Source: Propionibacteriaceae bacterium
Lineage (GTDB): Bacteria > Actinomycetota > Actinomycetes > Propionibacteriales > Propionibacteriaceae
Reading direction: 5' to 3'
Length of the DNA: 50,766 nt
Assembly (NCBI GenBank): GCA_025965155.1
Contig: JAOPXN010000086.1
Coordinates: forward strand, 1 to 50,766
Made by a program: the position numbers and the translations under genes. Positions 41,972-50,679 of this stretch are shown here, piece by piece; position 1 is the first letter of the stretch, and every line of letters begins with the position of its first letter. The notes below the pieces were generated by a model. That model was not told the DNA's origin and searched no databases. It worked only from the letters and a program-made list of their open reading frames with translations.

Positions 41972-42319
41972 ACAGTCTCCCCGGTCACCCGATGATCGTT
42001 TAATTGGGTGAATCCTGAGCCAAGCCAGCTGGAGAACTGATCCAGTTCCTGCTGTTGGCCGCCGATACTCCCGTTCTATGAACGGTTACCTTCGGCTCAT
42101 CAGCTACCAGCAGCGCCGCGCAGAAAGGCCGATCCAGCTCGCTGACACCGAGCAGCACGGAACGGCATCCTTGAGTAGTGGGCCCGGACGGCTGATCTCG
42201 CTCATCTATGGGCTGAAGGGGCCCCGGTGACGTATATCAGGTGGGCTACGCCACCAGGGCGGACGCTAAGTTAGCAAGCACACCTCAGGACCACCTTAAG
42301 ATCTGGGCCCGCTCCGCGA
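41972..42319. other. gene-free stretch between convergent glycosidase genes
   Basis: About 350 bases with no recognisable coding frame. A weak inverted repeat TCACCC (41985-41990) and GGGTGA (42006-42011) and a small GGTGG/CCACC hairpin (near 42240-42255) are present. It may contain the terminator of the leftward operon or a decayed remnant; nothing is certain. Confidence 0.35.
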
Positions 42320-43876
42320 TCACTTGATGAAGGGTGGCACTGTCTCGCTGCAGATCAAGAGCCTCGGCGCCCCGCCCGGATCGGCGATAGTCCCGCCGTC
42401 GCCCGGACAGCTGCCACTGGCAACGACCGAACCGTCTCTGGGGTCCACCAACCAGTAGCGTGACGGCACCCGCCTTTCGCTGTCGAGGAACAACACGGGG
42501 CCACCGTTCTCAAGGTACCCAAGGTAGAGCACCCCCGGGTCCAGCAGCCCGCGTGTCCCCAGCGACACGTCCCAGCAGGGGACAAGATCAGTGGTCGGGA
42601 GGCCGTCGAGAATCTTTCCGACCAGCCCGACGTACCGGCTGCCCTCGAACTTCAGCGCCTCACGCCAGCCGGCTCCCTCAGCCAGGAAGAACGGCTGATG
42701 ACCGGCCTCACCGGCGTGCAGGCGCCACTGCCACAGGCTGCCGGCGCCATAGACAACTCCCATCGTGCCGCCGGCGCACAGGTTGCTCCATGCCTCATGG
42801 CCTTGCCACCAACCTGCGCCCTTGCCCCGACGTCCGGAGTTCTCATAGGTCGGCTCACCGTTGAGCACCGGCTTGGCGGGGTGGTGGTGCCACATGTCGG
42901 TGACGCGTTCGGGGACATGCTCGCCTTCATGGCCGGTCTGGCACCACTGGAAGTCCAGCCAGCTCTCGGCCTGATGTGCGTCATTGCGCGCATGCGGTCG
43001 GTAGTGGATCCCGGTTGGCTGCCGGTAGCAGTCGACCCGCTCGATCTCTGCCCCGCCAGCCGCGATCTGCGGTTCGGTGCCGGCGCCGTCGGCGCCGACG
43101 AGGTAGATCACCGGGGATGCCCCGTACCGGGCCACCAGGTAGCGGCAGTACCGCGCGTACTCCTGGGCGGGGACGACCGGACCGGCGACTCCTTGTCCCT
43201 TCCAGCCGAAACCATGGAAGACCGGCTGCAGCACGGGGGTAATGCCGTGGTTGACCAGGATGGCGCAGATCGCATCGAGATAGCGGAAGTAGTCGACGTT
43301 GAGCTGGGTCAGGCGTCCCGAAGGCAGGTCCTCGAAGCCGACATCGAAGCCGAAGTCCACACCACGCTCGCGGGGGCCGACGGCGCCCATGTCGGGCTGC
43401 ACACTCATCAGCAGCGCGGCGTTGAAGCCCTTGGCCTGCCGGTCGGCGGCGTAGTGCTCGACGTCGCTGAGGGTGGCCCGCCACGGCATGGCCCACGGGG
43501 TGTCCCCGACGATGACCATCGGTGTCCCGTCGGCGTGCACCAGGGCCCGGCCCGAGGCGGCTGGCCGCGGGAAGCCGTGCCGCACCGATGCGTGCGGGTG
43601 GCTGTCATCACCAGGGATGATCTCCACGGTGCCCGACGATGGGCTGGCGGGCGCCGAACCCAGTAAGCGCCATCGCCAGCTGCCGGTCGGTCCGGGAGAG
43701 ACGAACCGGACCCGCCAGGTGGAGCCGCCATCCCAGAAAGCCGGCCGGGTGAGCCTGCTGCCGTCCTGATGGGTGAACTCGACGGTCAGGTCGAGGTCGG
43801 TGTACGGATTCGCGGGCCGATCGGTGACGGCGACGGTCAGCTCGACGGGGTGCCAAGGCATGGCTGTGGCGTTCAT
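42320..43876 (-). CDS. DUF4038/DUF5060-type glycoside hydrolase (apiosidase-like)
   Basis: 518 residues from the ATG at 43876 with AAGGACATC upstream; a TTG at 43888 would add four residues. The N-terminal 90 or so residues form the beta-sandwich DUF5060-like part ('FWDGGSTWRVRFVSPGPTGS'). The TIM-barrel core DUF4038 follows with 'VIVGDTPWAMPWRATLSDVE', 'YFRYLDAICAILVNHGITPV', 'LQPVFHGFGWKGQGV' and 'KPVLNGEPTYENSG' (likely catalytic Glu). A C-terminal beta domain completes it. Related DUF4038 enzymes include the GH140 apiosidase of pectin degradation. No signal peptide is seen, so it is probably cytoplasmic. It is the last gene of the leftward kinase-SorC-hydrolase group; substrate may be a beta-D-apioside or another pentoside. 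Confidence 0.85.
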   Translation of the reverse strand: MNATAMPWHPVELTVAVTDRPANPYTDLDLTVEFTHQDGSRLTRPAFWDGGSTWRVRFVSPGPTGSWRWRLLGSAPASPSSGTVEIIPGDDSHPHASVRHGFPRPAASGRALVHADGTPMVIVGDTPWAMPWRATLSDVEHYAADRQAKGFNAALLMSVQPDMGAVGPRERGVDFGFDVGFEDLPSGRLTQLNVDYFRYLDAICAILVNHGITPVLQPVFHGFGWKGQGVAGPVVPAQEYARYCRYLVARYGASPVIYLVGADGAGTEPQIAAGGAEIERVDCYRQPTGIHYRPHARNDAHQAESWLDFQWCQTGHEGEHVPERVTDMWHHHPAKPVLNGEPTYENSGRRGKGAGWWQGHEAWSNLCAGGTMGVVYGAGSLWQWRLHAGEAGHQPFFLAEGAGWREALKFEGSRYVGLVGKILDGLPTTDLVPCWDVSLGTRGLLDPGVLYLGYLENGGPVLFLDSERRVPSRYWLVDPRDGSVVASGSCPGDGGTIADPGGAPRLLICSETVPPFIK

Positions 43877-43927
43877 GATGTCCTTCAAAGGTCGGTGATG
43901 AAGCGTGCGTTGATCGGGGAGCCCGAC

Positions 43928-44911
43928 TTATTTGAGCAGTGCCCGCGCCGTCGCTACGTCGGTCAGCAGCACGTTGACCCAGCCGCCGGCGATCGCGGCT
44001 CGGATCGCGTCGTGTTTGCGTTCACCGCCGGCCACACCGATCCGGCGGGGGATCGACCGGTACGTGTCGGCGGAGATCCCGACGATCCGGCTGTCGAGGT
44101 CGCTCACCACCAGGTCTCCGGACGCGGTGAAGAAACGGTGGCACACATCGCCGACGGCGCCACCCGCCAACAGCTTCTCCTGGTCCTCGATGGCGATCGC
44201 GTTCCCGCTCTCCTGCAGCAGCTGTGACGGCTGCAGGCTTCCGATGCCGACCATGGCGAGCGTCAATGACTCCCAGGCCTGAGCCACCGAATCCATGGCC
44301 GGGTCTTCGAGGAGGCTCTTGCGGATCCGAGGATTCCCGACCAGCCCCGGCGCCGGCACGAAGGTCGGGCTGGCGCCGATCAGCTGCGCCAGCTCTCCTA
44401 GCAGCCGGTTGGCCTGCGCCTGCACCGACGCAACTCCGATACCGCCCACCAGCTGGATCACCTCGTCGGCACCCGGGCTCTTGAACGGCCGCATCCGGTC
44501 CACCACGGACAGCAAAGTCTGGCTCCACGACGAGATACCGATCCGCTCGCCGCCGGTCAAGGTGGTCTCCAGGTACGCGGCACCGGCGGAGCCGAGGGCG
44601 CTCAGGATGTCCTGCTCAGTTCCTTCCACGTCGACCACGTTGGCCTCAAGCAGCCCGTACTTCGTCTCCAGCGCGCTCTCCAGGTCGGTGTGTACGCCCT
44701 GGCTGACGACAACGATCGTCCGTACGATCCCGACCTCGGCCGCCTTCTTCAGCAGTCGCGACACCCGAGCCTGCGAGACGTGGAGCGCGGCAGCAATCTC
44801 GGCCTGGCGGATGCCTTGCTCGTGATACATGTGCGCGACCTTGGTCATCAGGCGCACCTGGCCGTCGCTGGAGCTCGGGATCCGGTTTGAGCCGGAGAAC
44901 TGCAGTGGCAT
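43928..44911 (-). CDS. SorC/DeoR-type sugar-binding transcriptional regulator
   Basis: 327 residues, ATG with GAGAGG upstream. The N-terminal helix-turn-helix 'GIRQAEIAAALHVSQARVSR' with 'LLKKAAEVGIVRTIV' is typical of the SorC family, followed by a sugar-phosphate-binding ISOCOT-fold domain ('AYLETTLTGGERIGISSWSQ', 'GAVGDVCHRFFTASG', 'ISADTYRSIPRRIGVAGGER'). These proteins are usually tetramers whose DNA binding changes on binding a phosphorylated sugar. It lies between the FGGY kinase gene (26 bases upstream) and the DUF4038 glycosidase gene (52 bases downstream). The kinase product is the natural effector candidate. It probably controls both the leftward and the rightward operons. Confidence 0.88.
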   Translation of the reverse strand: MPLQFSGSNRIPSSSDGQVRLMTKVAHMYHEQGIRQAEIAAALHVSQARVSRLLKKAAEVGIVRTIVVVSQGVHTDLESALETKYGLLEANVVDVEGTEQDILSALGSAGAAYLETTLTGGERIGISSWSQTLLSVVDRMRPFKSPGADEVIQLVGGIGVASVQAQANRLLGELAQLIGASPTFVPAPGLVGNPRIRKSLLEDPAMDSVAQAWESLTLAMVGIGSLQPSQLLQESGNAIAIEDQEKLLAGGAVGDVCHRFFTASGDLVVSDLDSRIVGISADTYRSIPRRIGVAGGERKHDAIRAAIAGGWVNVLLTDVATARALLK

Positions 44912-44937
44912 GAGGATCCTCTCAACGGGACTTCTTT

Positions 44938-46413
44938 CTATCGTGAACCCGCCAAGTGGCGCGAACGCGCCACTGCGTCCCGCCAGTTCGCCCGCGCCTG
45001 CGATCGAGTGGCCTCATCAAGGAGCGGACGGAACACCCGAGCCGCACTACCCGATCCACCATCCCCGCTCGGCGTGCCCGAGCTCGCGCCTGGGTTGAGC
45101 GTGCGCCAGCCCAGCTGGGCGGCGCCGACAGCGGAGAGCTCAGGTACGTCGGAGACCTCCACCGGACGGCGCAGCAGGTCGGCCTGGGTCTGCATCAGCA
45201 GTGCTGAGGCGGTCGCTCCACCGTCGGCCCGGAACACGGTGATCAGGTCGTCGCCGGCTTCGATCTCCTCCACCACGTCGCAGACCTGATGGGCAACGGC
45301 GTCAACGGCCGCCCGGGCTATCTGGGCCCTGGAGGTGGCCTGGCTCATGCCGATCATCAGCGCTTGAGCGGACCGGTCCCAATGGGGGGCGCCCAGGCCG
45401 GAGAATGCGGGCACCAGCTGGACCCCTCCGCTGTCCGCAGCCTCCGCGGCCAGCGCAACCAGCTCGGAGACGTCAGTCAGTCCGAGAATGTCCGCCGTCC
45501 AGGCGAGGGTGGCGCCGGAGGACAAAATGTTGCCCTCCCGCGCGTAGGTGGGGACGTCGGTCAGCCAGGCCAGCGTGGACGGTACGGGGGAGTCCCCGGC
45601 GACGAAGCTGCCGGTGGGTGTCATCACCGACGACCCGGTGCCGTAGGTCGCCTTGGCCATCCCTGGCTGCGTACAGCCCTGGCCGTACAAAGCGGCATGC
45701 GAGTCGGCCATGACGGCCAGGATCGGAACCCCGTCAGGTAGCGGACCAAGACCACGGACCGTGCCGAAGCCGCCGTTTGAAGCACGGACCTCCGGCAGTA
45801 CGTCGGCCGGGATGTCGAACAGGTTCAGCAGCTCGCTCGACCAGGCCAGCTTCGCCACGTCGAACAGCAAGGTCCGGGATGCGTTACCGGCGTCGCACGC
45901 GTGAACCGCCCCACCCGTCAGACGCCAGACCAGCCAGGAGTCAACCGTGCCAACACACAGGTCGGACAGGGGAACCGTTGAGCCTGCCGACCTGATCAGC
46001 CAGTTCAGCTTCGGAGCAGAGAACATCGGGTCCACCCGGAGACCGGTGCGTTCCCTGACGACTGCGTCGGTCTGCGGCGGCAGGCTGGTGCTGCACCACT
46101 CCGCCGTCCGCCGGTCTTGCCAACCCAGGACCGGGCCGATGGGTGTCCCGCTGCTGCGCCGCCAGGCCAGCACCGACTCACGCTGGTTGGAGATGGTCAC
46201 GCCGACGACCTCAGCCTCGGTGCCCGTCAGGCAGGAGGTCACCGCTCGGACCACACTGGACCAGAGGTCCTCGGCATCCTGCTCGACCCACCCCGGCGCG
46301 GGCAGCGAGAGGCGCACCGGCGCGCTCCCGGTCGCCAGTACCCGACCGTCCTCGGCGACCAGCGCGGCCTTGGAGTTCGTCGTTCCCTGGTCGATGGACA
46401 AGATGGTCTTCAA
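44938..46413 (-). CDS. FGGY-family carbohydrate kinase
   Basis: 491 residues from a TTG at 46413 with GGGAGG eight bases upstream; an in-frame ATG at 46500 lies in the promoter region and is rejected. The N-terminal ATPase signature 'ILSIDQGTTNSKAALVAED' starts at residue 3, followed by 'GVTISNQRESVLAWRR' and 'GPVLGWQDRRTAEWCSTSL', features of the glycerol/xylulose-kinase group. The C-terminal FGGY domain has 'LVPAFSGLGAPHWDRSAQAL' and 'VFRADGGATASALLMQTQAD', and 'VSDVPELSAVGAAQLGW' ends it. It phosphorylates a polyol or keto sugar (for instance xylulose, ribulose or glycerol) in the cytoplasm. It is first in the leftward group, so the sugar entering through the adjacent ABC importer is likely its substrate after isomerisation. 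Confidence 0.88.
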   Translation of the reverse strand: MKTILSIDQGTTNSKAALVAEDGRVLATGSAPVRLSLPAPGWVEQDAEDLWSSVVRAVTSCLTGTEAEVVGVTISNQRESVLAWRRSSGTPIGPVLGWQDRRTAEWCSTSLPPQTDAVVRERTGLRVDPMFSAPKLNWLIRSAGSTVPLSDLCVGTVDSWLVWRLTGGAVHACDAGNASRTLLFDVAKLAWSSELLNLFDIPADVLPEVRASNGGFGTVRGLGPLPDGVPILAVMADSHAALYGQGCTQPGMAKATYGTGSSVMTPTGSFVAGDSPVPSTLAWLTDVPTYAREGNILSSGATLAWTADILGLTDVSELVALAAEAADSGGVQLVPAFSGLGAPHWDRSAQALMIGMSQATSRAQIARAAVDAVAHQVCDVVEEIEAGDDLITVFRADGGATASALLMQTQADLLRRPVEVSDVPELSAVGAAQLGWRTLNPGASSGTPSGDGGSGSAARVFRPLLDEATRSQARANWRDAVARSRHLAGSR

Positions 46414-46526
46414 TTGACTCGCCTCCCGAAGGAATTGTGACGCACGTCTTGACGTATGCCTTGAGAGTGATAGATTATGCGGCACTGAATGGATATGCAA
46501 GCCACCAAACCGAACATGGAGGTTCG
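46414..46526. promoter_or_regulatory. divergent promoter/operator of the kinase and nucleoside-hydrolase operons
   Basis: On the forward strand TTGACG (46449-46454) and TAGATT (46471-46476) with a 16-base spacer make a plausible promoter. ACGTC (46444-46448) and GACGT (46451-46455), separated by TT, form an inverted repeat on the -35 element, a candidate SorC operator. Confidence 0.45.
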
Positions 46527-47438
46527 ATGCAGGTCGGACGACGACGCAGGGTCATCATCAACACGGACGCGAAGAACGAGGCCGACGACCAGTTCGCAAT
46601 CGTGCACGCGCTGCTTTCTCCCACCTTCGACCTGAGGGGGCTGATCCCGGCCCACTTCGGCACCCGCCGCTCCACCAAGAGCATGGAGGAGTCCCGTCAG
46701 GAGATCGATCTGCTGCTCGGCCTGATGGACCTCGACGGTTCCGTGACCGTTGCCAATGGCGCCCCGGTCGGCATTCCGGACGAGCAGACACCCGTCGACT
46801 CGCCAGGCGCCCAGCTGATCATCGAGGAGTCCCTGGCGGCGAGCGAGGGCGACCCGCTGTTCGTCGCATTCCTTGGTCCGCTGACCGACATGGCGTCCGC
46901 GATCCTGCTCGATCCGGCGATCGTCCAGCGAAACGTGGTGGTGATCTGGATCGGCGGCGTCGGCTACGGCGGCCTGGAAAGCTACCCCGGCATCGAGTTC
47001 AACCTCTCCAACGACATTCCCGCGGCCAACGTGGTGTACGACTCAGGCATCCAGATCTGGCAGGTGCCAAGCAGCGTCTACTCCATGGTCTCGGTCGGCT
47101 ACACCGAGCTGGAGGAGAAGATCGGCCACTGCGGGCCGCTGGGGGAGTACCTGATCACCCAGCTGAAGGAGTGGAACGAGGAGTACCACCCCGAACCTAT
47201 CGAGTCGAGGTCGCTGGGTGACTCCCCGGCCATCTCGCTGATGCTCTATCCCCGCGGCGGCACATTCCGCACCATCCCGGCTCCGCGTTTCGGCGTCGAG
47301 GGTCATTACCTACCCGGGTCGGGCCATCCCATCCGGGTCTGTGAGTCAGTCGACGTGCGCTTCCTGCTGGAGGACATGTTCGCCAAGATCCGCAAGTTCG
47401 CGAGCTCCAGCACACCGCCGTCGCTCACCGCCCGGTGA
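46527..47438 (+). CDS. nucleoside-hydrolase-like enzyme
   Basis: 303 residues from the ATG at 46527 with GGAGG upstream; a longer upstream reading lies inside the kinase gene and is rejected. The calcium/ribose-binding motif at the N-terminus, NTDAKNEADDQFAI (residues 11-24), is a variant of the D-x-D-x-x-x-D-D signature of IU-nucleoside hydrolases, in which the second Asp of classical members is replaced. Other family parts are 'FVAFLGPLTDMASAILLD' and 'VVIWIGGVGYGGLESYPGIEFN' then 'NLSNDIPAANVVYDSG'. Such enzymes cleave N- or C-linked ribosyl groups to ribose plus base, but this variant branch is poorly known. First gene of an operon with a sugar ABC importer, so a glycoside rather than a nucleoside may be its substrate. 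Confidence 0.82.
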   Translation: MQVGRRRRVIINTDAKNEADDQFAIVHALLSPTFDLRGLIPAHFGTRRSTKSMEESRQEIDLLLGLMDLDGSVTVANGAPVGIPDEQTPVDSPGAQLIIEESLAASEGDPLFVAFLGPLTDMASAILLDPAIVQRNVVVIWIGGVGYGGLESYPGIEFNLSNDIPAANVVYDSGIQIWQVPSSVYSMVSVGYTELEEKIGHCGPLGEYLITQLKEWNEEYHPEPIESRSLGDSPAISLMLYPRGGTFRTIPAPRFGVEGHYLPGSGHPIRVCESVDVRFLLEDMFAKIRKFASSSTPPSLTAR

Positions 47439-47481
47439 CGCGGCACCACCAAGTTAGACGCCCAAGACCATCAGACATCCA

Positions 47482-47497
47482 AGGACCGACCGGTCCT
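47482..47497 (+). promoter_or_regulatory. small inverted repeat before the binding-protein gene
   Basis: AGGACC (47482-47487) and GGTCCT (47492-47497) with a 4-base loop lie between the nucleoside-hydrolase-like gene and the binding-protein gene, just ahead of the latter's AAGGGAG site. It could be an mRNA processing or stabilising hairpin or a regulator site. Confidence 0.35.
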
Positions 47498-47517
47498 ACA
47501 GACAAGGGAGACTGTAA

Positions 47518-48813
47518 ATGACTGGAAATGCGTTCACCCGCCGAGGTTTCCTCGGCCTCTCTGCCTCGGCTGCGGCCGCATTCGGCTTGGCTGCCTGCAC
47601 CGGAACCGGGGGAGCCAGCACCCAGAACTCCGCACCGGCCACCAAGGACATGCGGATGTTCACCTACGAGGGTGACGAGACGATCGGACTGCTGAAGACC
47701 CAGGTCAAGAACTGGGACGCCACCGCGGACATGACCACCACCGTCGACAGCCTGCCGGGCTCCGGCGCGGCTCAGTACCCGGACAAGCTCCGGACCGAGC
47801 TGCTGGGCGGCAAGGGCCCGGACCTGTGGCGCATCTGGGGCGGCCAGATCGGCAGTCCTTTCGCCACCGCCAAGCAGGCAGCCGACCTCGCTCCGTACTA
47901 CGAGAAGTTCGGCTGGGGCGATCGGATCAACGAGAACGCGGTTGCTGGCATGACCTTCGACGGCGTGAAGTCGGGAGTTCCCTTCCTGGTCGCTGCGGTC
48001 GGCGCCTGGACCAACCAGGAGCTGTTCGCCAAGGCGAAGATCGACAACCCGCCAACCAGCTACGCGGAGCTGGAGGAGGCTAACGACAGGCTCCTCGCCG
48101 CAGGCATCACCCCGTTGGGCACCGGCGGCAAGTACGGCTGGCACATCATGCGGTTGTTCGAGTACCTGCTGGAGTCGACGGCCGGCCCAGAGCTGCACGA
48201 CAAGCTGCTCGTCGGTGCGGAAAGCTGGGACCGCCCCGAGGTGGTCGAAGCCTTCACCCGCTTCAAGAAGTGGCAGGACAAGAAGTGGATTCCCGAAGGT
48301 GCGTTGGGGCTCGATCCCTCCGACATCGAGCCAGCCTTCGTGCAGGGCAAGACGGCCTACACGATCGCCGGTACCTGGGTGGAGGCGGCATTCATCGTGC
48401 CGTCCAAGAAGCCGGCTTCGGACTTCAGTACGTTCCTGCTGCCGACAGACCAGAGCGTGGTGCGTCACTCCGGGTTCGTCGAGGGTTACATGATCAACGC
48501 GAACTCGGGCAACAAGGACAAGGCGGCCGAGCTGATCGACTTCATCGTCAAGCCCGAGACCCAGAAGGCGCTGCAGAACACGTCATCGACCGTCACCGGA
48601 GCGGAGCCTGAGAAGTCCAAGCTGCCACTGTCGGCTGAATGGGCGGAGATCAACAAGACCAGCCCGTTCTACACCATCCAGGACCAGGCGTTCCCGAAGA
48701 AGCAGGCCGACCAGTACTTCACCGTGCAGAGCGACATCCTGCAGGGCAAGATCACTCCGGCGGAGTCCGCCAAGCAGATGCAGGAGATCATCTCCGCCTG
48801 GGTCCAGAAGTGA
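47518..48813 (+). CDS. extracellular solute-binding lipoprotein of a carbohydrate ABC importer
   Basis: 431 residues, ATG with AAGGGAG eight bases upstream. A twin-arginine-like signal ('FTRRGFLGLSASAAAAFGLA') runs into a lipobox LAAC (Cys27), so it is a Tat-type lipoprotein. The mature part is a type I sugar-binding fold: 'GPDLWRIWGGQIGSPFATA', 'VPFLVAAVGAWTNQELFAKA' and 'YTIAGTWVEAAFIVPSKKP'. It follows the nucleoside-hydrolase-like gene by 79 bases and precedes two permease genes. The ligand is presumably the pentoside that the surrounding enzymes degrade. Confidence 0.92.
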   Translation: MTGNAFTRRGFLGLSASAAAAFGLAACTGTGGASTQNSAPATKDMRMFTYEGDETIGLLKTQVKNWDATADMTTTVDSLPGSGAAQYPDKLRTELLGGKGPDLWRIWGGQIGSPFATAKQAADLAPYYEKFGWGDRINENAVAGMTFDGVKSGVPFLVAAVGAWTNQELFAKAKIDNPPTSYAELEEANDRLLAAGITPLGTGGKYGWHIMRLFEYLLESTAGPELHDKLLVGAESWDRPEVVEAFTRFKKWQDKKWIPEGALGLDPSDIEPAFVQGKTAYTIAGTWVEAAFIVPSKKPASDFSTFLLPTDQSVVRHSGFVEGYMINANSGNKDKAAELIDFIVKPETQKALQNTSSTVTGAEPEKSKLPLSAEWAEINKTSPFYTIQDQAFPKKQADQYFTVQSDILQGKITPAESAKQMQEIISAWVQK

Positions 48814-48821
48814 GCAGCTGA

Positions 48822-49751
48822 ATGACCGCCCTGACGACTGCACTGGCTCGGACCGAGCCGGTCGCATGGCGGAAGCCGAAGAGGCACGGCGGGCTGAGCG
48901 CCTGGCTGTTCGCCGTGCCGGCGCTCGCCGTGTACGTGGTGTTCCTGGTCTATCCGGCGCTGACCTCGCTCTGGTTCAGCTTCACCGACTGGGACGGGCT
49001 GAGCCCGACCTACAACGTGGTGGGCCTGGACAACTACGCTGCGGTCGTCCAGGACCCGGTGGTGGCTACCGCGGCCAAGAACAACCTGGTCTGGACAGTG
49101 GTGACCCTCACCGTTCCGGTGGTGATGGGTCTCGCCCTGGCCATCCTGCTGAACGGCAAGGTACGCGGCAAGCCGATCCTCCGGCTGATCTTCTACACGC
49201 CCGCCGTCCTGCCGCTGGTATCGATCGCGTCCATCTGGGGCTGGCTGTACAACCCGCAGTACGGGGCGATCAACGAGTTCCTGCGGCTGATCGGCCTCGA
49301 TGCCCTGGCTCAGCCGTGGCTCGGCCAGGATTCCACCGCGCTGGCCGCCGTGATGGTGCCGGCGATCTGGCTCCGCACCGGCTTCCCGATGCTGCTGTAC
49401 TTAGCCGCTCTGCAGGGGATCCCCAAGGAGCTCTACGAGGCGGCGACCGTTGACGGCGCCACCAGGTGGCAGCAGTTCTTGTTCGTCACCATGCCGAGCC
49501 TCAAGCCGGCCCACTACATCGTGATTGCGTTGTCCTTGATCGACTCGTTCAAGGTCTTCGACCTGATCTATGCGATGACGTACGGCGGCCCCGGTACGAC
49601 GACGCAGGTGATGGGTACCTGGATGTACGCCAACGTCTTCCAGTACTACAACGCCGGCTACGGCACCGCTATCGCCGTGGTGATCACGGTTGTGGCGATC
49701 GTCGTCAGCATCCCGTACGTACTGTCCCAGACAAGGGAGCACTCGAGATGA
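48822..49751 (+). CDS. carbohydrate ABC transporter permease (MalF type)
   Basis: 309 residues, ATG start eight bases after the binding-protein stop. Six membrane helices begin at about residue 28 ('AWLFAVPALAVYVVFLVYPA'). The EAA loop 'ELYEAATVDGATRWQQFLF' lies near residue 205, and the conserved 'FDLIYAMTYGGPGTTTQ' segment follows. It pairs with the MalG-type permease that overlaps it by four bases. No ATPase gene accompanies them in the window. Confidence 0.92.
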   Translation: MTALTTALARTEPVAWRKPKRHGGLSAWLFAVPALAVYVVFLVYPALTSLWFSFTDWDGLSPTYNVVGLDNYAAVVQDPVVATAAKNNLVWTVVTLTVPVVMGLALAILLNGKVRGKPILRLIFYTPAVLPLVSIASIWGWLYNPQYGAINEFLRLIGLDALAQPWLGQDSTALAAVMVPAIWLRTGFPMLLYLAALQGIPKELYEAATVDGATRWQQFLFVTMPSLKPAHYIVIALSLIDSFKVFDLIYAMTYGGPGTTTQVMGTWMYANVFQYYNAGYGTAIAVVITVVAIVVSIPYVLSQTREHSR

Positions 49752-50647
49752 CATCCATCGCCCCAGTCGCAGCCCTGCCCGAAGCGGTGGTATCGACCGG
49801 TCCGGCTGCGCCCGATACCAAGAAGCCGGCCAAAGGCGGCCTCGTGACGACCGCCATCGTGGCAGTCGTTGCCCTTGTCTGGATTGCCCCGCTTGCCCTG
49901 CTGGTGGTGACCGCGGTGCGGCCGCTGTCCGACTTCATCTCGACCGGACCGTTGGCCTGGCCGAAAGACTTCACCCTGTCCAACTTCGCCGACGCTTGGC
50001 GGATCGGGAACTTTGCGTCCACGTACCGCAACAGCTTGATCCTGGTGCTGCTGAAGGTGCCGCTGGGTGTGTTGATCTCGGCCATGCTGGCGTTTGCGCT
50101 GGCCAAGCTGCGGATCCGGTTCGGCCGGGTGATCATGTTCTCGGTGTTCCTCGGACTCACCATCCCGATCTACATCACCATCGTGCCGATCTTCATCATG
50201 TTGCGCACGGCCGGGGCCACCGACAGCCTGATCGGTCTCATGGGACCGTACCTGGCCTTCGGTATCCCGTTCGAGGTACTGGTGCTGCAGTCGTTCTTCC
50301 GTCAGGTGCCGGACGAGATTATCGAGGCGGCCAAGATCGACGGAGCCAACAGCTGGCGGATCTTCTTCACCATCATGCTGCCGCTGTCGGCTCCCGCTTT
50401 GGTCACAGTCGGCATCCTTGACGCGGTCTCGACCTGGAACGAGCTGCTGTTCGCGCTGATCCTGCTCAACTCCGACAACAGCAAGACGATCCCGGTCGGT
50501 CTACTGAACTTCCAGGGACAGTTCGCCAACAACAACACCGGGCTGGCTGCGGGCATTCTTATCGCGGTGGTGCCGATCCTCATCGCGTACACGCTGCTTC
50601 AGCGTTACATAGTCGGCGGCCTCACCGCCGGCGCGACGAAGGGCTGA
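49748..50647 (+). CDS. carbohydrate ABC transporter permease (MalG type)
   Basis: 299 residues from the ATG at 49748, which overlaps the stop of the first permease (ATGA); a longer upstream reading of this frame crosses that gene and is a shadow. Six helices start near residue 35 ('TTAIVAVVALVWIAPLALLV'). The EAA loop 'EIIEAAKIDGANSWRIFF' sits near residue 198, and the protein ends 'GGLTAGATKG' as MalG-type permeases do. It completes the membrane part of the rightward importer. Confidence 0.92.
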   Translation: MTSIAPVAALPEAVVSTGPAAPDTKKPAKGGLVTTAIVAVVALVWIAPLALLVVTAVRPLSDFISTGPLAWPKDFTLSNFADAWRIGNFASTYRNSLILVLLKVPLGVLISAMLAFALAKLRIRFGRVIMFSVFLGLTIPIYITIVPIFIMLRTAGATDSLIGLMGPYLAFGIPFEVLVLQSFFRQVPDEIIEAAKIDGANSWRIFFTIMLPLSAPALVTVGILDAVSTWNELLFALILLNSDNSKTIPVGLLNFQGQFANNNTGLAAGILIAVVPILIAYTLLQRYIVGGLTAGATKG

Positions 50648-50679
50648 CCGCTATGGTCAGCAGAACCAAAGGAGAAAAC

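Noticed and set aside
46143-46526. Upstream extension of the nucleoside-hydrolase-like gene
   Set aside because: It is antisense to the FGGY kinase N-terminus; a GGAGG site and the family motif place the start at 46527.
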